A stretch of 64,000 nt of DNA. Origin: JABWBJ01 sp036507855. GTDB taxonomy: Bacteria > Gemmatimonadota > Gemmatimonadetes > Gemmatimonadales > Gemmatimonadaceae. Each line of letters begins with the position of its first letter. Positions within the stretch are counted from its first letter, which is position 1. The position numbers were made by a program, and so were the translations under genes. The notes under the pieces were generated by a model. That model did no database searches and was not told where the DNA came from. It saw only the letters and a program-made list of their open reading frames with translations. The DNA lies in assembly GCA_036507855.1 (NCBI GenBank), contig DATCIJ010000073.1, positions 1-64,000 of the forward strand, read 5' to 3'. Shown here piece after piece: positions 41,459 to 51,671 of the stretch.

Positions 41459-41869
41459 TCATGTATTCGAGAGTGACGCTGGTGCAAAAGGTTGCGGCAG
41501 GAGCTCGCTCAATGCCCACTCCGCGCGCTTGCCGGCCGTGGTGATCGCCACCACGTGCAGCGAAGGAGCGAACTCAGCGAGCGCCTGACGACACATCCCG
41601 CACGGCGGCGTGGGCTCCGCGGCGTCCGTCGCGACGACGAGGAGATCGAAGTCGCGATGACCGGTGGCCACGGCTGCCGCCAACGCACCGCGTTCCGCGC
41701 ACGTGCCCGCGGGGAATGCCGCGTTCTCGACGTTGCAGCCGGCGACCACCGTGCCATCCGTGGCGCGCAAGGCGGCACCGACGCGGAAGTGCGAGTACGG
41801 CGCATAGGCGTGCTGCAGCGCGGCCAGTGCGGCCGCGTCCGCATCGACTGCCTCACGCGATGGTGTCAC
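41459..41869 (-). CDS. cdd: Cytidine deaminase
   Basis: 136 residues from a GTG at 41869 that overlaps the deoB stop as GTGA. Converts cytidine and deoxycytidine to uridines. Zinc site: NVENAAFPAGTCAERGAL (Cys57, Glu59) and PCGMCRQALAEF. It lies in an alr-deoB-cdd run; deoB and cdd both serve nucleoside salvage. Confidence 0.94.
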   Translation of the reverse strand: MTPSREAVDADAAALAALQHAYAPYSHFRVGAALRATDGTVVAGCNVENAAFPAGTCAERGALAAAVATGHRDFDLLVVATDAAEPTPPCGMCRQALAEFAPSLHVVAITTAGKRAEWALSELLPQPFAPASLSNT

Positions 41870-43050
41870 GCCATGATCTCCTGGAGAAACGAGGTCCCGC
41901 GCCCCCGAAACGATATCCCGAACCATTCGGCGATCGTCGCGCCCAGGTCCGAGAACGTCGTGCGGTCGCCGAGACTCACCGCGTTGATCCTCCGCCCCGT
42001 CACGAGCAGGGGCACGCGCTCGCGCGCATGGTCTGTCGATGGAGTCGTCGGATCGTTGCCGTGGTCGGCCGTAATGGCCAGTAAATCACCGTCGCGGAGC
42101 CCAGCGAGAAGTCCCGGCAGTGCCGCATCGAAGTGCCGGAGCGCCCCGTAGAACCCCGCGACGTCATTCCTGTGCCCGTACAACTGGTCGAAATCTACAA
42201 GGTTGGCGAAGAGGAACCCACTGTGAGACACCTGCGGGTTGCTTGTTCCCCCGATCCACGACTGAATCCTCGCGATGCCATCGCGATTGTCGGCCGTGTG
42301 CTGTGACGAGATGCCGCGCCCGGCAAAGAGGTCATCGACCTTGCCAACGCCCTGCCGCTCGATACCGGCTGCCTGCAGGGCATCCAGCAGCGTCTCGCCG
42401 AGCGGCTCGAGCGAGAAGTCGCGGCGATGCTGCGTCCGGCGGTACGAGCCGGGCTCACCCGCGAACGGTCGCGCGATGACCCGCGACACGTTATGCGGTG
42501 GCGCAAGGATCACGCGGGCCGCGGCGCATGCCTGGTACAACTCCGTGAGCGGGACGATCGATTCGTGCGCCGCGACCTGGAAGACCGAGTCCGCGGACGT
42601 GTACACGATCCAGGCGCCGGTGGCGAAATGTTCCGCCGCGAATCGATCGATTAACACCGTCCCGCTTCCCGCCACGTTCCCCAGCACAGGCCTGCCGGTA
42701 ACTCGAATGAACTCCTCGATCACCCGTGCCGGAAACCCGTTGGGATAGGTTGGGAAGGGGCGCTCGAGATGGAGACCCGCCAGCTCCCAGTGTCCCGTCG
42801 TTGAATCCTTGCCGGGCGAGGCCGGATGCATGATACCCCACGCGCCGATCGCGGGGACGTCGTCGCGTATGCCACGAATCCGGAGCGCGCGTCCAAGACC
42901 AAGCGACTCCAGCGTCGGCAGGTCGGCACCGCCCACTGCCTCGGCCACGTTCGCCAGGGTGTTGCTGCCGGCATCGCCGTAGTCGTCCGCGTCACGCGCC
43001 GCACCGGCGCCGACGCCATCCAGCACGATCAGGATCGCGCGTCGGCTCAC
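41866..43050 (-). CDS. deoB: Phosphopentomutase
   Basis: 394 residues, GTG start overlapping the alr stop. Interconverts ribose-1- and ribose-5-phosphate (and deoxy forms). Alkaline-phosphatase-type metal motifs: ILIVLDGVGAGAARDADDYGDAGSNTLANVAE, the nucleophile loop KDSTTGHWELAG, LVDFDQLYGHRNDVAGFYGAL and LAITADHGNDPTTPSTDHARERVPLLV. Exact family length. Confidence 0.95.
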   Translation of the reverse strand: MSRRAILIVLDGVGAGAARDADDYGDAGSNTLANVAEAVGGADLPTLESLGLGRALRIRGIRDDVPAIGAWGIMHPASPGKDSTTGHWELAGLHLERPFPTYPNGFPARVIEEFIRVTGRPVLGNVAGSGTVLIDRFAAEHFATGAWIVYTSADSVFQVAAHESIVPLTELYQACAAARVILAPPHNVSRVIARPFAGEPGSYRRTQHRRDFSLEPLGETLLDALQAAGIERQGVGKVDDLFAGRGISSQHTADNRDGIARIQSWIGGTSNPQVSHSGFLFANLVDFDQLYGHRNDVAGFYGALRHFDAALPGLLAGLRDGDLLAITADHGNDPTTPSTDHARERVPLLVTGRRINAVSLGDRTTFSDLGATIAEWFGISFRGRGTSFLQEIMA

Positions 43051-44129
43051 GTCGCCCCGCCCAGATACACTCGTGGCGCCCGTAACCCGAGACCAACCAG
43101 CACTTCGTACGGCGACAACTCTCCCGATGCCGCGACGTCGGCAATCGCGAGTTCCCGATTGCCCTGCCGGCCGAGGAACGTGGCAACGTCCCCAACGGCG
43201 CAGTCGATCCCGGTCACATCGACCATGGTCATGTCCATCGTCACGATGCCGGCGATCGGCGCGCGTTCCCCGTTTACCAGGGCCACACCTCGATTGCTCA
43301 GGCTGCGACGAAGGCCATCGGCGTAACCGGCGGCGACCGTCGCGACGTGCCGTGCACTGTCAGCGCGCCAGGTCGCGCCATAGCTGACCGTCTCACCAGC
43401 TTCGATCCGGCGAAGCTCCACGACGCGCCCGTGGAGCGACGCCACCGCGCCGGGCGCGACCGCGGATCCCGTTCCCCCGCCAACCCCGTACAGGGCAACG
43501 CCGGGCCGGACCAGGTCCCACGGCGACGTTTCCTGACGCTCGATCGCGGGACTGTTCTCCGCGTGCAGGTACTTCGGCCGGGTCGGCAAGACCGCGACGG
43601 CTTCCTCGAATCGCTGCTGCTGCAATTCGAGCGAACCATCGTTCGCATCGGCTGAATGGAAATGGGTGAACGCGCCCTCCGGGGGCGACGCCTGTATCGC
43701 AGACACGTGTTCCGACACGCGCTGCCACGGCATGCCGGCTCGATTCATTCCGGTATCGATGGCCAGGTGCCACTCGGCGCTGCCTGACGAGTTCCACGCC
43801 TTGATCCGCTCGACGTCACCGAGCGTCGGCGTCAGGCGATGCGCACGAGCCTCGTCGAACTCATCGACCAGTAGCGGCGTGAAGACCAGGACCGGCCGGG
43901 AAATGCCTATCGAGCGAAGACGCGCACCCTCGGCGACGGTGGCGACCCCGTATCCCCAGGGAGCCATGAGCTCCAATGCTCCGACCACGGCCTCAACGCC
44001 CAGGCCGTAGGCATCGGCCTTGACCATGGGGAGCAACGGCACGCGCGCCCGCTGGGCAAGCATTGACGCGTTTCGTTTCAGCGCACCGAGGTCCACCTCT
44101 ACCCAGGCGCGCCGCTGGTCGTGCCGCAT
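43047..44129 (-). CDS. alr: Alanine racemase
   Basis: PLP enzyme that makes D-alanine for peptidoglycan. 360 residues from ATG 44129. PLP lysine is Lys37 in PLLPMVKADAYGLG; the second catalytic residue is Tyr in GETVSYGATWRA. Other motifs are HLAIDTGMNRAGMPW and IAGIVTMDMTMVDVTG. First gene of a long minus-strand run and preceded by its own promoter at 44154-44183. Confidence 0.94.
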   Translation of the reverse strand: MRHDQRRAWVEVDLGALKRNASMLAQRARVPLLPMVKADAYGLGVEAVVGALELMAPWGYGVATVAEGARLRSIGISRPVLVFTPLLVDEFDEARAHRLTPTLGDVERIKAWNSSGSAEWHLAIDTGMNRAGMPWQRVSEHVSAIQASPPEGAFTHFHSADANDGSLELQQQRFEEAVAVLPTRPKYLHAENSPAIERQETSPWDLVRPGVALYGVGGGTGSAVAPGAVASLHGRVVELRRIEAGETVSYGATWRADSARHVATVAAGYADGLRRSLSNRGVALVNGERAPIAGIVTMDMTMVDVTGIDCAVGDVATFLGRQGNRELAIADVAASGELSPYEVLVGLGLRAPRVYLGGAT

Positions 44130-44158
44130 TGACGTCCCGATTCGGGGGCGGGTAGTAT
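44129..44158 (+). promoter_or_regulatory. Promoter for mazG, overlapping the alr promoter
   Basis: TTGACG (44129-44134) and TAGTAT (44153-44158) are separated by 18 bases on the plus strand. The mazG ATG at 44178 follows with GGGGAGG as ribosome binding site. The -10 lies on the same bases as the opposing alr -10 (GGTAGTATACC is near-palindromic). Confidence 0.65.
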
Positions 44159-44183
44159 ACCCTGTCCCGGGGAGGCTATGCAA
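44154..44183 (-). promoter_or_regulatory. Promoter for the alr-deoB-cdd run
   Basis: Read on the minus strand, TTGCAT (44178-44183) and TATACT (44154-44159) are 18 bases apart. The -35 box covers the first codons of mazG. The two divergent promoters share the -10 region, so only one polymerase should bind at a time. Confidence 0.65.
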
Positions 44184-44975
44184 CCCAAGGCTACACTTGA
44201 AGATACGCTCGCGCTCATGCGCGATCTACGCGCCCGCTGCGAGTGGGACGCGGTCCAGACACACGAGTCCTTGAGGCCCTACCTGGTCGAGGAGGCGGCG
44301 GAGCTGGACGAAGCCGTCCGACTCGGCGAAGACCCGCTGATCCGCGAGGAACTCGGTGACGTTCTGCTGCAGGTGCTTTTTCATTCTGTCATCGCCGAGG
44401 AACGCGGTGCGTTCGACGTGGCGGAAGTGGCCGGCGGTCTCATAGCGAAAATGCGGGCCAGACACCCTCACCTCTACGGCGGCGGAGAGCGCGAGCCATG
44501 GGAGCGCCTGAAGGCGCGCAGGAGAGCGTCCATCGAAGACGGACTTCCGCCCGGACTGCCGTCGCTGCATCGCGCGCATCGCCTGCAGGATCGCGCGGCG
44601 GGCGTCGGGTTCGACTGGCCTGATGTCGAGGGCCCTGCCCGAAAGGTCGATGAGGAGATGGCCGAGGTCCGCGCTCATCTGCCGTCGGGCGCGAAGCCCG
44701 ATTCCGGTACTCGTCAGGCAGAGCTGGAAGCGGAGCTGGGGGATCTTCTCTTTGCCGTCGTGAATCTCTGCCGGAAATGCGGCGTGCACTCCGCGCTCGC
44801 GCTCGACGCGGCGAACGAAAAGTTCGTCAGGCGCTGGACGGCGATCGAGCGATTGGCGGCTGAGCGAGGGATTGATGTTCCGAGCGCCGGACTGGAGACC
44901 CTCGACGCGATGTGGGATGAAGTGAAGAGGGACGAGGCCAGAGGCCAGAAGCCAGAGGTCAGAGACGCGGAGTAA
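44178..44975 (+). CDS. mazG: Nucleoside triphosphate pyrophosphohydrolase MazG
   Basis: 265 residues, two tandem all-alpha NTP-PPase domains. First domain: LRARCEWDAVQTHESLRPYLVEEAAELDEAV...REELGDVLLQVLFHSVIAEE with the EExxE/ExxD magnesium sites; RARHPHLYGG follows, and the second domain has DEEMAEVRAHL...LEAELGDLLFAVVNLCRK. It hydrolyses (d)NTPs and can lower ppGpp. The last 15 residues (RDEARGQKPEVRDAE) are translated heptamer repeat and are not conserved. Ribosome binding site GGGGAGG. Confidence 0.93.
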   Translation: MQPKATLEDTLALMRDLRARCEWDAVQTHESLRPYLVEEAAELDEAVRLGEDPLIREELGDVLLQVLFHSVIAEERGAFDVAEVAGGLIAKMRARHPHLYGGGEREPWERLKARRRASIEDGLPPGLPSLHRAHRLQDRAAGVGFDWPDVEGPARKVDEEMAEVRAHLPSGAKPDSGTRQAELEAELGDLLFAVVNLCRKCGVHSALALDAANEKFVRRWTAIERLAAERGIDVPSAGLETLDAMWDEVKRDEARGQKPEVRDAE

Positions 44976-45016
44976 ACCTCAGACCTATTCTGGCCTCTGG
45001 CCTCTGGCCTCTGGCC
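44936..45016. repeat. Inverted pair of heptamer arrays shared by two converging genes
   Basis: Left array 44936-44964 has units GGCCAGA, GGCCAGA, AGCCAGA, GGTCAGA; right array 44989-45016 has TCTGGCC repeated. They are reverse complements and flank the stop codons of mazG (44973-44975) and the DinB-like gene (44985-44987). The pair can fold into a long hairpin that could end transcription from both sides. Confidence 0.9.
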
Positions 45017-45557
45017 TTGCCGGTCCCATTTCAAACTCACCCTCACCAAGGAAGAGGGGAGTCGCGGTCCCGTCGCCGTCGTCGTAGAAACGGACCGCTC
45101 CCGGCGACCCCATCTTCGCGATCCAGATGATCTGGCCTGTGTGGCCGGCGAAGTGCTCGACCACGTGGTAGACGGCCTCCATCACCGTCGTTTCCCTGCC
45201 CTGAATCGACCGTCGCTCCAGCAGCTCGCTCGGCAACAGCGCGCGCAGGACGTCGTCCGCCTCGCGCAGCGTCGCGTCCATGCCATCCAGCATGCCGGAC
45301 GCGGTCGCCCCGCCGCGGGCCGCGAATTCCATGTTCCGCTTTCGAACGTCCGGCTGACCGCCCACACCGCTCACGATCCATTGTCGCACGTTGCCGGAAA
45401 GATGGAGCAGCAGGTTGCCGACGCTGTTGGCCCGCTCGTTAGGTCGCCACCAGAGCCGGTCGGCCGGCAGCGACTCTACCGCCGCGCGGATCTTGGTCGG
45501 GTATTCGCGGCAGAGGTAGTACCGCGATCGTTCGAGAAACGATGCTGCTATCGACAT
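44985..45557 (-). CDS. DinB-like four-helix protein (DUF1572 type)
   Basis: 190 residues from ATG 45557. Four-helix-bundle pattern with three probable metal histidines: LLLHLSGNVRQW near residue 52 and HVVEHFAGHTGQIIWI near 135. Related proteins include bacillithiol and mycothiol S-transferases, but no substrate can be named. The last residues (ARPEARGQRPE) come from the heptamer repeat that also ends MazG, so the true conserved C-terminus is near GEGEFEMG. Confidence 0.8.
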   Translation of the reverse strand: MSIAASFLERSRYYLCREYPTKIRAAVESLPADRLWWRPNERANSVGNLLLHLSGNVRQWIVSGVGGQPDVRKRNMEFAARGGATASGMLDGMDATLREADDVLRALLPSELLERRSIQGRETTVMEAVYHVVEHFAGHTGQIIWIAKMGSPGAVRFYDDGDGTATPLFLGEGEFEMGPARPEARGQRPE

Positions 45558-45596
45558 GGTTGGCGAAGCTTCAATGCGTCTGATGTGAAACTGCCA

Positions 45597-45620
45597 TTCC
45601 TGTTTCCTGTTTCCTGTTTT

Positions 45621-45622
<2 letters not shown>
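45597..45622. repeat. Heptamer tandem repeat (TTCCTGT) at the asnS stop
   Basis: Three and a half units of TTCCTGT lie between the DinB-like gene start and the asnS stop codon (45621-45623). Confidence 0.85.
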
Positions 45623-46928
<1,306 letters not shown>

Positions 46929-46982
46929 GGGGGCGGAAGTGAGCACGGAAAGGTAGGGACAGCGGAGATGAAGCGGGATGGA

Positions 46983-47041
46983 GAGCCCGAGCCCGAGCAC
47001 CAGCACCAGCACCAGCAGCAGCAGCAGCACCAGCGAGCAGT
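46983..47041. repeat. Hexamer/CAG-type microsatellite between asnS and a histidine kinase
   Basis: About nine 6-bp units (GAGCCC twice, GAGCAC, CAGCAC twice, CAGCAG twice, CAGCAC) form a strand-asymmetric low-complexity tract in the divergent promoter region of asnS and the plus-strand kinase. On the minus strand it would read as a Leu/Val run. Confidence 0.85.
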
Positions 47042-47100
47042 ACTAGTCCACGAAGCAGCAACAAGCACGCAGCTATCCCCTGGTCCCCACCAATTCCACC

Positions 47101-48591
47101 GTGACCTTAGCGTCCCGCCTCAACCTCGGCATTGTCGCCATAGCGGTCGTGCTCGTCGCGCCACTGGTGCTGTCGTTGCGGGCTCTCCAGGAGCTCCAGA
47201 AAGACACGGCGCTGCTCCGCGATCGCGAGTACAAGGCGACCGCGTTGTTGAATCGCATGCGAGCGGTTCACGACGACCTGGAACAGAGCACCATCTACCT
47301 CGCCGTATTCCCCAGCGACAGCTCGCAAAAGCAGTACGTGGAGCAGTTGCAGACCCTGGCCCGCCAGACCGACACGCTCGCGCTGCTCACGGAGTCGGCA
47401 GCGGTCGCCCAGATCCGGTCATCCATCACGCGGCTGAACGAGCAGACGCCGCGAGCGTTCACCTTTGCCAGGGCCAATCGGGCGGCGCGCCGCGACTCCA
47501 TCATTGACCTCGTCATCTCTCCAGCACTGCTCCAGGTCGATCGGGTTCTCTCAGCCCAGGGCGCGGCGATGGAGCAGAAAACCGCCGAACAGGTCGACGA
47601 TTTTGCGGTCCGTACCGCGGATGCGGCAGTCCTTGCCGTTGGCGCACTCGGGATCGCCATTCTCATCGCCTTCGGCGTCGCCGTCTGGCTCACGCGATCA
47701 ATCAGCTCGCCGCTCAAGGAACTCGATGCGGGCATGCGAGCCGTCGCCGAAGGACACTTTCGCCGGCCGCTCGCCATCAGCGGCGAACGCGGTGACGAGT
47801 TCGGCCGGCTTGCCGAGAGCTTCCGATCCATGGCCGCTCAGCTCGAGGAACTGGACCGGCTGAAGGCGGAGTTCGTGTCCATCGCCACGCACGAGCTCAA
47901 GACCCCGGTCAACGTCATGCTCGGCTACCTGCAGTTGCTCCAGGAAAACGTGTACGGGGCACTGACTGACCGTCAGCGCGAAATCGCCGCTACGCTGGTA
48001 TCGCAGACGCAGCAGCTCTCACGACTCATCAGGCAGTTGCTCGATGTGAGCCGCTTCGACGCAGGCGGGGGCAAGCTCGAGACGAGGCCCGTCGTGCTCC
48101 TCGAGTTCCTCGATGACCTCGAGCGGGCCTTCCGCGTGCTTGCCCTTCAGCGCGAAGTGAGTTTCGACGTGAAGAGCGACCGTGACATTCCGCATGAAGT
48201 CCTGTGGGATCCCGTGCGCATCAACGAGGTCCTCGGCAACCTGCTGTCCAACGCGTTCAAGTTCACCAACCGGGGAGGCCGGGTTTCCCTCGTGGTCGGA
48301 CGCGAAGGTGATCATGTGCGCATGGAGGTGGGGGACACCGGGGCCGGAATCCCGCACGACCAGATCCCCCACATTTTCGAGAAGTTCTACCAGGCCGATA
48401 CCCAGGCGCCGCTGGCGTTGCGAGGCGCCGGACTCGGTCTGGCGATCGCAAGGAGCATCGTGACCGCGCATAGTGGCTCGATCGAGGTGGAAAGCCGGGT
48501 CAGTGTCGGTACCACATTCACCATTCGGCTCCCGGTCCGGGTCATTCGTCGCCCGTCTACCAGCGTTCCGGTTCAGGGCGCAACAGCCTGA
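47101..48591 (+). CDS. Membrane sensor histidine kinase with HAMP domain
   Basis: 496 residues from GTG 47101. TM1 at about 7-27, a periplasmic helical sensor (28-173) of the four-helix-bundle chemoreceptor type, TM2 at about 174-197, HAMP 197-250, HisKA with His264 in SIATHELKTPVNVMLGYLQLL, then N box INEVLGNLLSNAFKFTN, DTGAGI and GAGLGLAIA. The partner response regulator is not adjacent. It converges on recG, with only 11 bases between the two stop codons. Confidence 0.9.
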   Translation: MTLASRLNLGIVAIAVVLVAPLVLSLRALQELQKDTALLRDREYKATALLNRMRAVHDDLEQSTIYLAVFPSDSSQKQYVEQLQTLARQTDTLALLTESAAVAQIRSSITRLNEQTPRAFTFARANRAARRDSIIDLVISPALLQVDRVLSAQGAAMEQKTAEQVDDFAVRTADAAVLAVGALGIAILIAFGVAVWLTRSISSPLKELDAGMRAVAEGHFRRPLAISGERGDEFGRLAESFRSMAAQLEELDRLKAEFVSIATHELKTPVNVMLGYLQLLQENVYGALTDRQREIAATLVSQTQQLSRLIRQLLDVSRFDAGGGKLETRPVVLLEFLDDLERAFRVLALQREVSFDVKSDRDIPHEVLWDPVRINEVLGNLLSNAFKFTNRGGRVSLVVGREGDHVRMEVGDTGAGIPHDQIPHIFEKFYQADTQAPLALRGAGLGLAIARSIVTAHSGSIEVESRVSVGTTFTIRLPVRVIRRPSTSVPVQGATA

Positions 48592-48602
48592 GGCGTTGTT
48601 CG

Positions 48603-50687
48603 CTATCCTACCCGGAACAGTTCCATCGCGCGCGCATAACGCTGGCTGAGCACCTTGCGCAGCGCCCGATGCTCCGGTGCCTTGAGCTCGGGATCCCGCT
48701 CCATGACCGCCGACGCCGCTTCGCGCGCCTGCACATTGAGTGCCTCGTCGCGGATCGGATCCGCCACGCGGAACATCGGCAGTCCGCTCTGCCGCTCTCC
48801 AAAGAGATCTCCCATGCCGCGCAAGCGCAGATCGGCGCGGGCGATCTCGAATCCATCGTCGGTGTCCACGAGGACCTGCAGCCGCGCCGCGGAGTCGGGA
48901 CCACCCCGCCCCACCAGGATGCAGTACGACTCCTCGGCGCCCCGCCCGACGCGACCGCGCAGCTGGTGGAGTTGGGACAGGCCAAACCGCTCGGGATGCT
49001 CCACGATCATGACCGTAGCGTTAGGCACGTCGATACCGACCTCGATCACCGTCGTCGCCACCAGGACGTCGATTTCGCCGTCGCGGAACCGCCGCATGAT
49101 GGCGTCGCGCTCCTCGGCGCCAACCCGCCCGTGCAGCAGCGCCAGGCGGCGGCTCTTCAGGACCCCGGCCGAGAGCTCCTCGTACATGGTCGTCGCCGCC
49201 TTGAGGGCGAGCTTGTCCGATTCCTCGATGATCGGATAGACGATGTATCCCTGCCGCCCCTTGGCCACCTCGCGGTCCAGGAACGTCATCACCTTGTCGT
49301 GGGACGAGGCTTTTCGCAGCAGCGTCGTCACCGGCCGGCGACCCGGCGGCCGTTCATCAAGCACGCTGACGTCGAGATCTCCGTACAGCGTCAGCGCCAG
49401 CGACCGTGGGATCGGGGTGGCGCTCATCAGCAGGGTGTCGGGACGCTCTCCCTTTTCACCGAGCGCTGCCCGGTGCTCGACACCGAACCGATGCTGCTCG
49501 TCGATGATCGCGAGCCCAAGACGACCGAACCGCGTCTCTTCCTGCACGAGCGCATGCGTCCCCACCGCGAGCAGCGGCTCGCCGGAGGCGATCCGCCGGT
49601 CCGCCTCACGTCGCTCCGCTGAACCGAGGCTGCCCGTGAGAAGAACCGGCGCGATCCCGAGCGGCGCCAGCAACGACCCCAGCGTGCGTGCATGCTGCTC
49701 GGCCAGCAATTCGGTCGGCGCCATCAGCGCAGCCTGATAGCCGTTCTCCATTGCCAGCAGCGAGGCGAACACCGCCACGACCGTCTTGCCGCTCCCCACG
49801 TCACCCTGCAGCAGCCGGTGCATCCGCCTGGCCGAGCTCATGTCGGCGAAGATCTCGCGAACGGCCCGGGTCTGGGCCCCGGTGAGTGTGTACGGCAACG
49901 CTTCCTTCAGACGCGTCGTCAGGGTCCGTTTCAATTCGAATGAGATGCCGGCGCGTGGCGCCCGAGCGACCGTATTGGCGCGACGGTGGAGTATCTGGAC
50001 GAAGAACAGCTCGTCGAATGCCAGGCGTGCGCGTCCCCGCTCCGCTTCGGCGACGGTGCCCGGTCGATGAACCAGGCGCAGCGCCTCGTGCAGGCCGGGC
50101 TGGCCCACCGACGAGCGCAACTCGTCAGGCAGGTGTTCCTCGACGAGCGGAATCAGCGCATCCAGGTGCTGGTCGATCAGTGCGCGCAGCTGCCGGACGG
50201 TGATTCCCTCGGTGGCCGGATACACGGCCAACACGCGCCCTGCGGCGCTGCCGGGATCTTCGGCACCCAGGTTCACCCACTCGCGCGGCTGCAATTGCCG
50301 GCCGTGAAAGAACCGGCAGGGTCCATTCAGCAGGAGCACGTCGTTCTTCTGTATGCTGCGATCGAGGAAGGGCTGGCCCGGCCACGCGCACTCGATCATC
50401 CCCGATTCGTCGCGCACCACCGCCTGGAAGATCCTGAGCCCCTTCCTGGTCGGCAGGATGCCCTTGGAGACCACTCGCCCGATAATCGTGACCTCCTGTC
50501 CGACATCCACCGACCTGATAGGCGTGATGGTACTGGCGTCGTCGTACCGGTGAGGGACGTGATAGAGCAGGTCGCCGGCGGTATGGATGTTCAGCCGATC
50601 GAGGAGTTGGGCACGACGTTCGCCGACGCCCTTGAGAAACTGCACGGGCATCTCGAAGTAGAGCCGCGACCGCGCTGTCGCCGCCAC
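48603..50687 (-). CDS. recG: ATP-dependent DNA helicase RecG
   Basis: Rewinds and remodels stalled replication forks. 694 residues from GTG 50687, adjacent to the ftsY stop. N-terminal wedge/OB domain (QFLKGVGERRAQLLDRL...DLLYHVPHRYDD), Walker A GDVGSGKTVVA, DEQHRFGV as motif II, ATPIPRSLALTLYGDLDVSVLDERPPGR, and the C-terminal LRGRVGRG and GFEIARADLRLRGMGDLFGERQSG typical of RecG. Confidence 0.95.
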   Translation of the reverse strand: MAATARSRLYFEMPVQFLKGVGERRAQLLDRLNIHTAGDLLYHVPHRYDDASTITPIRSVDVGQEVTIIGRVVSKGILPTRKGLRIFQAVVRDESGMIECAWPGQPFLDRSIQKNDVLLLNGPCRFFHGRQLQPREWVNLGAEDPGSAAGRVLAVYPATEGITVRQLRALIDQHLDALIPLVEEHLPDELRSSVGQPGLHEALRLVHRPGTVAEAERGRARLAFDELFFVQILHRRANTVARAPRAGISFELKRTLTTRLKEALPYTLTGAQTRAVREIFADMSSARRMHRLLQGDVGSGKTVVAVFASLLAMENGYQAALMAPTELLAEQHARTLGSLLAPLGIAPVLLTGSLGSAERREADRRIASGEPLLAVGTHALVQEETRFGRLGLAIIDEQHRFGVEHRAALGEKGERPDTLLMSATPIPRSLALTLYGDLDVSVLDERPPGRRPVTTLLRKASSHDKVMTFLDREVAKGRQGYIVYPIIEESDKLALKAATTMYEELSAGVLKSRRLALLHGRVGAEERDAIMRRFRDGEIDVLVATTVIEVGIDVPNATVMIVEHPERFGLSQLHQLRGRVGRGAEESYCILVGRGGPDSAARLQVLVDTDDGFEIARADLRLRGMGDLFGERQSGLPMFRVADPIRDEALNVQAREAASAVMERDPELKAPEHRALRKVLSQRYARAMELFRVG

Positions 50688-51617
50688 CTATTCCTCCAGC
50701 ACCTCGCGCGCGAACGCGTCCGCGTCGAACAGTTCCAGGTCACCGACCTGCTCCCCGGTGCCAAGGAACTTCACCGGCGCGTCGATGGCTTCGTGCACCG
50801 CCACGACGATGCCTCCTTTTGCCGTGCCGTCCACCTTGGTCACCACCAATCCGGTGACGGGGACGGCGGCGGCGAATGTCTTCGCCTGCGCGACCGCGTT
50901 CTGTCCAATCGTGCCGTCGAGCACGAGCAGCGTTTCGTGCGGGGCGTCCGGGCGACGCTTGCGAATGACACGCTCCACCTTCTTCAGTTCGTCCATCAGC
51001 CTTTCGCTCGTATGCAGCCGGCCAGCGGTGTCGACGATGACGACGTCAGCGCCTCGTGTGGTGGCGGCGTCGATGGCGTCGAATGCGACTGCCGCCGGAT
51101 CACCGCCTGGTTGGCCGCCGACAAAGTCCGCTCCCACCCGGCCCGCCCAGGCCCGAAGCTGGTCCATCGCACCGGCACGGAACGTGTCGGCTGCCGCCAC
51201 AACGACACGCTTCCCCTGCCCGCGCAATCGCGCAGCGAGCTTGCCGATGAACGTGGTCTTCCCCGCGCCATTCACGCCAATCACGACGATGACCGTCGGC
51301 TTCTGCGCGCTGAGTGTGAGGCCGGGATCCGACGAACCCGTTCGAAGCGAAGTGGCAATGCTGCTGCGTAGCGCGGCGAGGAACTCCGCTTCCGACTTGA
51401 TCGTGCCACGCATCGCCAGCCGCTTCACCTCGTCAACGAGTCGAAGAGTGACCGGCACGCCAAAGTCGGCTTCGAGGAGCAGTTCCTCGAGGTTCTCGAT
51501 CGAGCCGGCCTTGACTCCTCCGCGCGCGAGAACCGTGACGTCGGCGAGCGCGACGTCCTTGATGCGCTGCCAGAGTGAACGCCGCGGAACGTCGCCGGCT
51601 TTACGAAGAAGGGGCAT
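50688..51617 (-). CDS. ftsY: Signal recognition particle receptor FtsY
   Basis: 309 residues, NG domains only, without the long acidic N-terminal region of E. coli FtsY. Motifs: LEELLLEADFGV, G1 VNGAGKTTFIGKLA, AADTFRAGAMDQL, VDTAGRLHTSERLMDEL, VVTKVDGTAKGG and FLGTGEQVGDLELFD. Guides ribosome-nascent chains to SecYEG. Confidence 0.95.
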   Translation of the reverse strand: MPLLRKAGDVPRRSLWQRIKDVALADVTVLARGGVKAGSIENLEELLLEADFGVPVTLRLVDEVKRLAMRGTIKSEAEFLAALRSSIATSLRTGSSDPGLTLSAQKPTVIVVIGVNGAGKTTFIGKLAARLRGQGKRVVVAAADTFRAGAMDQLRAWAGRVGADFVGGQPGGDPAAVAFDAIDAATTRGADVVIVDTAGRLHTSERLMDELKKVERVIRKRRPDAPHETLLVLDGTIGQNAVAQAKTFAAAVPVTGLVVTKVDGTAKGGIVVAVHEAIDAPVKFLGTGEQVGDLELFDADAFAREVLEE

Positions 51618-51626
51618 TGAACGGCG

Positions 51627-51669
51627 AGGAGACAGGAGACAGGAAACTGGAAACAGGAAACAGGAAACA
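51627..51669. repeat. Heptamer tandem repeat (GACAGGA/AACAGGA) upstream of ftsY
   Basis: Five to six 7-bp units (GACAGGA, GACAGGA, AACTGGA, AACAGGA, AACAGGA) fill the 54-base gap between the vWA-like gene stop (51672) and the ftsY ATG (51617). The run is purine-rich on the plus strand. Confidence 0.9.
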
Positions 51670-51671
51670 AG

